A stretch of 6,026 nucleotides of DNA from Muribaculaceae bacterium. GTDB taxonomy: Bacteria > Bacteroidota > Bacteroidia > Bacteroidales > Muribaculaceae. Positions 1 to 5,443 of this stretch are shown one piece after another. The notes under the pieces were generated by a model. The model was not told the origin of the DNA, ran no database searches, and saw only the letters and a program-made list of their open reading frames with translations. The stretch's first letter is position 1; every line of letters starts with the position of its first letter. Both the position numbers and the translations under genes were made by a program. The DNA lies in NCBI GenBank assembly GCA_017962285.1, contig JAGCVR010000016.1, positions 1-6,026 on the forward strand. The letters run 5' to 3'.

Positions 1-12
1 AACAGTGCGCAT
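1..12 (-). CDS. Start of a further minus-strand gene, cut by the window edge (possibly dihydroorotase)
   Basis: An ATG (complement of 10-12) lies 5 nt after the TGA of the glycosyltransferase gene and opens a frame reading M-R-T-V before the window ends. The tight spacing is what a translationally coupled operon gene would show. From memory, in many Bacteroidales genomes the gene after a DUF4199/GT2 pair is dihydroorotase (pyrC), whose N-terminus often begins M-R/K-T-L-I. Four codons fit that but cannot prove it. Only the start codon and its spacing are seen; the identity is inference. Confidence 0.35.
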
Positions 13-17
13 TACCG

Positions 18-971
18 TCAGTGCAGTTCGTTGCTTATCTCATAATGGTTGCGGTCTGGGGCGTGGCGAATCACCAGTTCGCCAAGGAAACCCGTCAGGA
101 ACAGTTGGGTTCCTATTATCATAAACGTGAGCGACAGGTAGAAATAGGGCGAATCGGTCACTAAAATGTAGTGGTTTCCCACATACATGTTGTAGAGTTT
201 GCTCGCACCCACCACTATCACTGCAATGAATCCAATGATGAACATGAGGCTGCCGAGAAGTCCGAACAGATGCATCGGTTTCACGCCGAATTTGCTCTGG
301 AACCAGAGTGTCATCAGGTCCAGGTAGCCGTTCACGAAACGGTCCAGTCCAAACTTGGTGAAGCCATACTTGCGTGCCTGATGCTGAACCACTTTCTCGC
401 CAATCTTTGTGTAGCCGGCATTTTTCGCCAGATATGGGATGTAGCGGTGCATGTCGCCATACACCTCTATGTGCTTCACCACTTCCGCGCGATAAGCCTT
501 GAGCCCGCAGTTGAAATCGTGCAGATTCTTGATGCCGCTCACCCGGCGCGCCGTGGCGTTGAACAGCTTGGTGGGCAACGTCTTCGAAAGAGGGTCGTAG
601 CGCTTCTTCTTCCAGCCGCTCACCAGGTCGTAGCCTTCTTCCGTTATCATCCGGTAGAGTTCCGGAATCTCGTCGGGCGAATCCTGGAGGTCGGCATCCA
701 TGGTTATCACCACATCGCCCTGAGCGCGCGCAAAGCCAACGTTCAAGGCTGGCGACTTGCCATAGTTGCGGCGGAAACACACTCCCTTCACCGCAGGATT
801 CTTCTTGTGAAGATCCTCAATCACTTGCCATGAATTGTCGGTGCTGCCGTCATTTATCATCAGCACTTCGTAACTGAAGCCGTGCTCGTTCATCACTCGC
901 TCTATCCATGCCACCAGCTCGGGGAGCGATTCTGCCTCGTTGAACAGGGGTACTATTACTGAAATATCCAT
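18..971 (-). CDS. Family 2 glycosyltransferase, polyprenyl-phosphate sugar synthase type (GtrB/ArnC/DPM1-like)
   Basis: This 317-residue protein probably transfers a sugar from a nucleotide donor to a polyprenyl phosphate at the inner face of the cytoplasmic membrane. The GT-A domain fills about residues 1-225. It opens with VIVPLFNE (5-12), has DGSTD (41-45) in the nucleotide-binding part and MDADLQ (91-96) as the metal-binding DxD-type motif, followed by HDFNCGLKAYR (151-161). A basic stretch (about 198-212, ARKYGFTKFGLDRF) leads to two predicted membrane helices at about 234-256 and 277-299. This layout, with two C-terminal helices, is that of the GtrB/DPM1-like branch, and the length is normal for it. 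The sugar and final acceptor cannot be read from sequence. It lies 30 bp downstream of the DUF4199 gene with no promoter between them, so the two are probably cotranscribed. Soluble or lipid A-modifying GT2 relatives are the alternatives. Confidence 0.88.
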   Translation of the reverse strand: MDISVIVPLFNEAESLPELVAWIERVMNEHGFSYEVLMINDGSTDNSWQVIEDLHKKNPAVKGVCFRRNYGKSPALNVGFARAQGDVVITMDADLQDSPDEIPELYRMITEEGYDLVSGWKKKRYDPLSKTLPTKLFNATARRVSGIKNLHDFNCGLKAYRAEVVKHIEVYGDMHRYIPYLAKNAGYTKIGEKVVQHQARKYGFTKFGLDRFVNGYLDLMTLWFQSKFGVKPMHLFGLLGSLMFIIGFIAVIVVGASKLYNMYVGNHYILVTDSPYFYLSLTFMIIGTQLFLTGFLGELVIRHAPDRNHYEISNELH

Positions 972-1001
972 TTGTCTAAAAAATACGTTTCTTATATTGT
1001 A

Positions 1002-1538
1002 TCAAGGCTGTCGCCTGATTTTACTCGTTCTCACAATCGCCGAAGTGAGCGCGCTCAGCAGCGAACCCATGAATGTGGTGCTCCAGAAAAGGCTCATCAC
1101 CATCTGAATGGGTGTGGGGAGCAGGCCTTCCTTGATGATGCTTTCAAGGGTTGGCGCTATCTGTGTCTCGGCAAGCGACGGTGATTTATAGATTTCAAGC
1201 GCCATCTGCGCCTGGTGCATGATGAAATCGGGGCGTATCCACTGCAGCACCACGTAGGTCACCGCACCGGTAATGAGCGAACCGCAGATAAACATGAGGA
1301 TGCCCAGCATCCACAAGTCGGAAAACGTGGCTTTACTCTGCGATGAAATCCATTCACGGCGCTGGTAGCGATAGACCACTACTGGCGTGAGCGTCAGCAT
1401 CACAAGTGCCACAATGGCAAGGGGTGCCACCTTGTCAACGTAGATGAACGACAGTGCCATGGCACTCAGCCACAGCCCCATAATGGCTCCGTAGTCGGCT
1501 CCGCGGGCAAAAAGATTACGTTCCTTGTTCACTCCCAT
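1002..1538 (-). CDS. DUF4199 family integral membrane protein
   Basis: This 178-residue protein is very hydrophobic, with about four membrane helices at roughly 16-34, 38-56, 74-99 and 143-169. A mostly polar segment (about 100-140) lies between helices 3 and 4, and the tail is basic (TSKIRRQP). Size, helix number and position directly before a GT2 glycosyltransferase match the DUF4199 family, which is common in Bacteroidota and has no settled function. I assign the family from overall pattern, not from a catalytic motif. The ATG at 1538 is chosen because a good -7 element lies at 1572-1565, placing transcription start about 20 nt upstream. A weak purine stretch (AAAAGAG) precedes the start. 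It is the first gene of its unit. Given its four helices and GT partner, a role in handling the lipid-linked sugar is possible, but this is a guess. Confidence 0.75.
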   Translation of the reverse strand: MGVNKERNLFARGADYGAIMGLWLSAMALSFIYVDKVAPLAIVALVMLTLTPVVVYRYQRREWISSQSKATFSDLWMLGILMFICGSLITGAVTYVVLQWIRPDFIMHQAQMALEIYKSPSLAETQIAPTLESIIKEGLLPTPIQMVMSLFWSTTFMGSLLSALTSAIVRTSKIRRQP

Positions 1539-1564
1539 TGCGCTCTTTTCGTCGGATTATCATG

Positions 1565-1572
1565 CAAAGATA
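1565..1572 (-). promoter_or_regulatory. Bacteroidota -7 promoter element for the DUF4199/GT2 unit
   Basis: Read on the minus strand this is TATCTTTG followed by CA, an exact match to the Bacteroidota primary sigma factor -7 consensus TAnnTTTG. It ends 26 bp upstream of the DUF4199 start codon, so transcription would begin around 1558-1560 and give a leader of about 20 nt. A TTG on the minus strand at 1600-1598 is a possible -33 element, but its spacing (about 25 bp) is longer than usual. No terminator hairpin separates it from the lipoprotein gene upstream, so read-through is possible. Confidence 0.6.
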
Positions 1573-1604
1573 GCAAAATGTTTTCAGTTTTCGCTTTCAA
1601 GTCC

Positions 1605-2198
1605 TCAGTTTTGTGATGGAATGGGCATGGCTGGCCAGCCAAAGTCTTGATAAAGTGAGACTTTCAGCCCACGGTCTTTTACCGCTTTCGCAAGCTGCTC
1701 TGCACGCACTTGTTCGCGTGCTTTCTCATCGGAGTTTATGCTTTGGAATTTCTCATAGTTGTTGCCGAAAATCCGTTTTGCGCTTTCCTGGTTCTTTGAA
1801 CCGTCTTCAACCTGGTCAAAGCCGGTGATGGTGTATTTTCCGTCGGCGAAAGCCACGTGCATAAGTCCGGGATGACTCCCGCCCGATGCTGTCTTAAGTG
1901 TGTCGCCGCTGATGTTGTAGTTGAACACCCAGTAGTCGCCCCACACAAGGATGTTGCAGGAATCGCTCTCGTCTGCGGCAATCACACTGTAGCTCGGTAT
2001 GCACACCTGTGCCTGTGCATAGGATTTCCCTATGCTGTCCACAAGATATTCCTCTATAGCGGTGAGATAGGTCGCTGAATCGGCGGTTGCGCAGATCGTG
2101 TCGGCCTCTTCTATTATTTCTTCTTTCTCTGCCTGATTCTGGCAGGAAATCAGGGCTATGCCCGCTAAAAATGCTGATACAATTAAAATACGTTTCAT
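1605..2198 (-). CDS. Small lipoprotein of unknown function
   Basis: This 197-residue protein has a basic N-terminus (MKR), a hydrophobic core and a lipobox LISC with Cys19 as the lipidation site, so it should be exported and anchored in a membrane. After Cys19 comes QNQAEKEEIIEEAD, an acid-rich stretch like the lipoprotein export signals that send Bacteroidota lipoproteins to the cell surface. Surface location is inference. The mature part (about 42-197) contains YLVDSIG, VWGDYWVFNY (85-94), SGGSHPGLMHV (105-115) and a lysine/glutamate-rich helix-forming segment (about 136-176), ending in YQDFGWPAMPIP. I do not recognise an enzyme motif; an alpha+beta NTF2-like fold is conceivable but unproven. 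It follows the dipeptidase gene by 46 bp with no clear promoter or terminator between, so it is probably its operon partner. The ATG at 2198 is supported by the signal peptide beginning right there. Confidence 0.8.
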   Translation of the reverse strand: MKRILIVSAFLAGIALISCQNQAEKEEIIEEADTICATADSATYLTAIEEYLVDSIGKSYAQAQVCIPSYSVIAADESDSCNILVWGDYWVFNYNISGDTLKTASGGSHPGLMHVAFADGKYTITGFDQVEDGSKNQESAKRIFGNNYEKFQSINSDEKAREQVRAEQLAKAVKDRGLKVSLYQDFGWPAMPIPSQN

Positions 2199-2244
2199 CT
2201 GATATGTGCTTTTTTTGGTTAATATCTTTAGGTAACTTGAAATC

Positions 2245-3024
2245 TTATTTCTTCAACTGGTGAACGGGGAATGAGAAATATGTGTCGGCAAACGGCTCGT
2301 TGACAAGCGTGAAGTGCCACCATTCCGACGAAAGTGGCTTGAAGCCATGGCGAAGCATGGCGCGGCGCAATATCATGCGGTTGGCAAACTGCTCTGCCGT
2401 TATGGTGCGCCCGGCTGGCGATGTGCCGCCGGTGTATTCGCCCGTCTCGGGATTGCCGCAGAAGTCGGGATGGCTTTCTTCGCCGAACCAGTCGAATGTG
2501 CCGCCCATGTCAACCTCTTTCTCTGTGGTCATGTCGAACAGTGTCAGGTCCACCGTCGAGCCGCGCGTGTGTCCGCTCCGGGCCATGATGTACTCCTGCT
2601 CGAAAAGGACCGACTTGTCAAGGTCGGGGTAGAAATACTGTTTCATCAGGGTGTCGGGGATGTCTTTCGACCACCGCACGAAGTTGTCAACGGCGCATTG
2701 AGGGCGGTAGGCATCGTAGATTTTCAGCCTGTAACCCATGGCTTTCACATCGTCGCTCACCGCACGGAGCGCCTCGGCAGCCTCGCGGGTGAGCAGTGCC
2801 GTGGGCTCAAGATAGCCGTCGATACGTGTGCCGACAAAATTGTAAGTGCTGAAATATCGTATTTCAAGAATCGCGTCGGGAACAGCATCTGTCAGTGTCA
2901 CAAAAGCAGCCTCGTCTCCCTGGCAGCAGCTCGATGGCGCGCAGCACGCATTCTCGCCGAAGCATTGCGCTGAAAGAGAGAAAACGCAGGCAATGGCCAA
3001 CAATGCTATTCTTCGGATTATCAT
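2245..3024 (-). CDS. Secreted D-Ala-D-Ala dipeptidase, VanX/DdpX family (peptidase M15D)
   Basis: This zinc dipeptidase is predicted to split D-Ala-D-Ala. The 259-residue protein carries the VanX signatures: DAYRP (104-108, Arg107 matching the substrate-site arginine of VanX), SGHTRGSTVDLTL (150-162, zinc ligands His152 and Asp159) and SEWWHF (233-238, catalytic Glu234 and zinc ligand His237). Unlike cytoplasmic VanX it starts with a signal peptide (about 1-20, MIIRRIALLAIACVFSLSAQ), so it should work in the periplasm, as the Salmonella dipeptidase PcgL does. That suggests recycling or scavenging of wall-derived dipeptide rather than vancomycin resistance, and no vanH, vanA or vanRS partner is visible. 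An odd feature is a cysteine cluster just after the signal peptide (Cys21, 27, 28, 33, 34). It diverges from the arc operon across 97 bp, and its probable -7 element is at 3061-3054. Confidence 0.9.
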   Translation of the reverse strand: MIIRRIALLAIACVFSLSAQCFGENACCAPSSCCQGDEAAFVTLTDAVPDAILEIRYFSTYNFVGTRIDGYLEPTALLTREAAEALRAVSDDVKAMGYRLKIYDAYRPQCAVDNFVRWSKDIPDTLMKQYFYPDLDKSVLFEQEYIMARSGHTRGSTVDLTLFDMTTEKEVDMGGTFDWFGEESHPDFCGNPETGEYTGGTSPAGRTITAEQFANRMILRRAMLRHGFKPLSSEWWHFTLVNEPFADTYFSFPVHQLKK

Positions 3025-3053
3025 AATAATTGGTTTTTAAGCTTAATGTATTG

Positions 3054-3061
3054 CAAAGTTA
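3054..3061 (-). promoter_or_regulatory. Bacteroidota -7 element for the dipeptidase/lipoprotein unit
   Basis: Read on the minus strand this is TAACTTTG, a full match to TAnnTTTG. It ends 29 bp upstream of the dipeptidase ATG at 3024, giving a leader of about 24 nt that is AT-rich. I cannot find a convincing -33 TTTG at the usual spacing; that region falls in the other promoter's half of the inverted repeat. Confidence 0.6.
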
Positions 3062-3083
3062 TATAAAAAATCGCATTTTTTTG

Positions 3084-3091
3084 TAACTTTG
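3084..3091 (+). promoter_or_regulatory. Bacteroidota -7 element for the arc operon
   Basis: TAACTTTG matches TAnnTTTG exactly and is followed by CA. Transcription would begin near 3097, about 25 nt before the arcA ATG at 3122. A clear -33 TTTG at 19-21 bp upstream is missing; that stretch reads as TTATATAAA. No arginine-box (ArgR-type) sequence is apparent to my eye. A weak -33 is consistent with a promoter that needs an activator, but that is inference. Confidence 0.6.
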
Positions 3092-3121
3092 CATAATTCT
3101 AATCACAAAACGCATAAACCC

Positions 3122-4348
3122 ATGAAAGGTATTCAGGTAAAAAGCGAAATAAAACCATTGAAAAAGGTGCTTCTGCACCGCCCTGGACGTGAACTGCTTA
3201 ATTTGACACCAAACACCCTTGAGGAACTCCTCTTCGACGATATCCCTTATCTGAAAGTTGCTGAGGAGGAACACGACGCATTCTCTCTTCTGCTGAGAAA
3301 GAACGGCGTGGAAGTGGTCTATCTTGAGGAACTTATGGCTCAGGTGCTCGACATGGGGGAGGATATCCGCCATGAGTTCCTGAAGCAGTATATAGCCGAA
3401 GCTGGCGTCAGGGCTTCCAAATACAATCAGGTGATTTACGAGTATCTCTCCGGCATTAGGCACAGCAAGACCTTGGTGCTTAAGACAATGGAGGGTATTT
3501 ATCTCAATGAACTCAACGCAATCAGCCGTAACGACGAACCGTCGCTTGCCGACATGGTGCGCGGCGACAGTCGAATTGTGGTGAACCCCATGCCCAACCT
3601 CTATTTCACTCGCGACCCGTTCGAGAGTATCGGTATCGGAGCCGGCATAAACAGGATGTTCTCGCAGACCAGATGCCGCGAGACGATTTACGCCGATTTC
3701 ATCTTCCGCTACCATCCCGATTTCGTGGATGTGCCCCATTATTACGAGCGCACATTGCCGTTCCACATCGAAGGCGGCGACGTGCTCAACCTCACCGAGC
3801 ACACCCTGGCGGTGGGTATCTCCCAGCGCACCGAACCCGATGCCATCGAAGCATTGGCGAGAAATATCTTCAATGCGCCCGTCGCATCCATCGAAACAAT
3901 TCTTGCAATCAAGATTCCTGAATCTCGGGCCTTTATGCACCTCGACACCGTGTTTACACAAATCGACGTAGATAAGTTCATGGTACATCCGGGAATCCTC
4001 GACCCCGTGGAAGTGTTCAAAATCACGTTGTCAAAAGAGGGAAAACTGCAAATAATGCGCCAGCGCGAGACGCTGGAAATGACGCTTGCACATGCCCTCG
4101 GAGTGGACCACGTCACACTTATAAAATGCGGTGGTGGCGACCGCATCACTGCCGAGCGTGAGCAGTGGAACGACGGCTCGAACACGCTGTGCATCGCACC
4201 GGGTAAGGTGGTTGTCTATGAGAGGAACGACGTTACTAATGCCATCCTCCGCAGCCATGGACTCACGGTGCTGGAAATCCCAAGCAGCGAACTCTCTCGC
4301 GGACGAGGCGGACCACGATGCATGAGTATGCCGCTCTGGAGAGAATAA
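3122..4348 (+). CDS. arcA: Arginine deiminase
   Basis: ArcA hydrolyses arginine to citrulline and NH3 in the cytoplasm, the first step of the ADI pathway. From this start the protein has 408 residues, the usual length for the family. Key motifs are NLYFTRDPF (159-167, with Asp165), HIEGGD (215-220, Glu217), HLDT (273-276, His273 and Asp275) and the C-terminal RGRGGPRCMSMP with the nucleophile Cys400. These correspond to the catalytic Asp/Glu/His/Asp/Cys set known from Pseudomonas and Mycoplasma enzymes, so the protein should be active. I choose the ATG at 3122, where MKGIQVKSEI begins. An in-frame TTG at 3089 lies inside the -7 element and upstream of the expected transcript start, so it is unlikely to be used. 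The leader is A-rich with no Shine-Dalgarno site. It is the first gene of an arcA-arcB-arcC operon. Confidence 0.96.
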   Translation: MKGIQVKSEIKPLKKVLLHRPGRELLNLTPNTLEELLFDDIPYLKVAEEEHDAFSLLLRKNGVEVVYLEELMAQVLDMGEDIRHEFLKQYIAEAGVRASKYNQVIYEYLSGIRHSKTLVLKTMEGIYLNELNAISRNDEPSLADMVRGDSRIVVNPMPNLYFTRDPFESIGIGAGINRMFSQTRCRETIYADFIFRYHPDFVDVPHYYERTLPFHIEGGDVLNLTEHTLAVGISQRTEPDAIEALARNIFNAPVASIETILAIKIPESRAFMHLDTVFTQIDVDKFMVHPGILDPVEVFKITLSKEGKLQIMRQRETLEMTLAHALGVDHVTLIKCGGGDRITAEREQWNDGSNTLCIAPGKVVVYERNDVTNAILRSHGLTVLEIPSSELSRGRGGPRCMSMPLWRE

Positions 4349-4409
4349 GGCAGCAATTCTGTGCCCAATTATAAAAATCTGATTATTAACTCAAAAAAAA
4401 CATTATATT

Positions 4410-5402
4410 ATGCCAAGAAGTCTGTCAGGAAGAAGTTTCCTAAAATTACTCGATTTTTCAACCGAAGAAATCCAATATCTATTGGAACTCTCCAAGGATT
4501 TTAAACGTCTCAAGCGTGCCGGCACGCCTCACAAGTATTTGACTGGAAAGAACATAGTCCTCTTGTTCGAGAAAACTTCCACGCGCACTCGCTGCTCGTT
4601 CGAAGTGGCTGGTAATGACCTGGGAATGGGTGTTACTTACCTCGACCCGGGCTCGTCGCAGATGGGCAAGAAAGAATCGCTCGAGGACACCGCAAAAGTG
4701 CTGGGACGTATGTACGACGGTATTGAATACCGCGGTTTCGACCAGCAGGTGGTCGAAGACTTGGCGCGTCATGCCGGAGTACCCGTGTGGAACGGTCTCA
4801 CTACACAGTTCCATCCAACTCAGATGCTTGCCGACGTGCTTACCATTGAGGAGAACTTCGGGTATTATAAAGGCCTGAAAATGGTGTTTATGGGCGATGC
4901 CCGCAACAATGTGGCAAATTCGCTCATGGTGGTGAGCGCGAAACTGGGGATCAATTTCGTGGCTTGCGGACCTAAGGAGAACATGCCCGATGAATTGCTC
5001 GTGGCTACTTGCCGGAAAATAGCAGAAGAGAATGGCTCCACCATTACTCTCACCGACGACGTTAAGGCCGGAACGGAAGGTGCGCACGTCATCTACACCG
5101 ACATCTGGGTGTCGATGGGCGAGGCTCCAGAACTGTGGGCAGAACGCATCCGCAACCTCAGTCCGTATCAGGTGAACGACGACGTGATGGCTAATGCCGC
5201 TCCCAACGCTATCTTCATGCACTGTCTGCCGTCGTTCCACGACTTGGAGACTACCGTGGGACGTGAAATCTTCGAGAAATTCGGGCTCCGCGAAATGGAA
5301 GTTACCGACAAGGTGTTCCGCTCACGCCAGAGCAAGGTGTTCGACGAGGCGGAAAACCGACTGCACACCATCAAGGCGGTTATGTATGCCACCTTGAAAT
5401 AG
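4410..5402 (+). CDS. arcB: Ornithine carbamoyltransferase, probably catabolic
   Basis: In this context the enzyme runs the second ADI step: citrulline plus phosphate gives ornithine plus carbamoyl phosphate. The 330-residue protein has the carbamoyl-phosphate motif STRTR (57-61), FHPTQMLAD (134-142), GDARNN (162-167), the ornithine-binding DIWVSMGE (231-238) and HCLP (271-274). It ends with a well-conserved helix region, FDEAENRLHTIKAVM (311-325). It closely resembles the ordinary OTCases such as Escherichia coli ArgF and ArcB. The SMG and HCLP motifs argue against the N-succinylornithine transcarbamylase that Bacteroides uses for arginine synthesis. The catabolic role is inferred from its place between arcA and arcC; sequence alone does not separate anabolic from catabolic OTCase. 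The 61-bp gap after arcA has no TAnnTTTG element or strong hairpin. The leader before ATG contains a run of eight A. Confidence 0.94.
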   Translation: MPRSLSGRSFLKLLDFSTEEIQYLLELSKDFKRLKRAGTPHKYLTGKNIVLLFEKTSTRTRCSFEVAGNDLGMGVTYLDPGSSQMGKKESLEDTAKVLGRMYDGIEYRGFDQQVVEDLARHAGVPVWNGLTTQFHPTQMLADVLTIEENFGYYKGLKMVFMGDARNNVANSLMVVSAKLGINFVACGPKENMPDELLVATCRKIAEENGSTITLTDDVKAGTEGAHVIYTDIWVSMGEAPELWAERIRNLSPYQVNDDVMANAAPNAIFMHCLPSFHDLETTVGREIFEKFGLREMEVTDKVFRSRQSKVFDEAENRLHTIKAVMYATLK

Positions 5403-5443
5403 GGTAGTGCGGGTTCTTTTTTCAACGTATTAAAGTTATTTTT

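Larger units (their letters stand above)
3052..3093. repeat. Inverted repeat containing two divergent promoter elements
   Basis: The left arm TGCAAAGTTA (3052-3061) is the exact reverse complement of the right arm TAACTTTGCA (3084-3093), separated by 22 bp. The spacer is also partly symmetric: an A-run (3065-3070) faces a T-run (3076-3082), with 3065-3069 pairing 3076-3080. The axis falls between 3072 and 3073. Each arm contains an outward-facing -7 element, so the symmetry may come from two promoters placed back to back, or it may also be a regulator-binding site. It is not a terminator, because both flanking genes are transcribed away from it. Confidence 0.75.

Noticed and set aside
171..833. 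Long plus-strand open frame (220 codons) opposite the glycosyltransferase, and a 246-codon frame in another minus frame at 40-780
   Set aside because: Both lie fully within the well-supported GT2 gene, have low-complexity His/Arg-rich translations and no recognisable domain.
1585..1612. Short direct repeat CAGTTTT (1585-1591 and 1607-1613 region)
   Set aside because: Seven bases, AT-rich and partly inside the lipoprotein coding end; expected by chance.
2223..2230. TATCTTTA on the plus strand, one base off the -7 consensus
   Set aside because: It lacks the final G and would fire antisense into the dipeptidase gene; no plus-strand gene follows. Likely chance in an AT-rich gap.
2314..2973. Plus-strand open frame (219 codons) opposite the dipeptidase gene
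   Set aside because: It is antisense to the VanX signature motifs and gives no recognisable protein.
2245..3024. Vancomycin-resistance cluster suggested by the VanX homologue
   Set aside because: No VanH, VanA/B ligase or VanRS gene is present in the window. The protein has a signal peptide, which points to periplasmic dipeptide recycling instead.
3059..3988. Long open frame (309 codons) on the minus strand opposite arcA
   Set aside because: It overlaps most of arcA, which has every catalytic residue and an intact frame. The antisense translation shows no family motif; it is a shadow of arcA codon use.
4349..4366. Possible hairpin (GGCA...TGCC) just after the arcA stop
   Set aside because: The stem is only 4 bp with a 9-nt loop and no following T-run, so it is too weak for a terminator or attenuator.
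4479..5240. Minus-strand open frame (253 codons) opposite arcB, and another at 5168-5974 spanning the arcB-arcC junction
   Set aside because: They overlap clear OTCase and carbamate kinase sequence, and the second crosses a real intergenic gap. No motif supports either.
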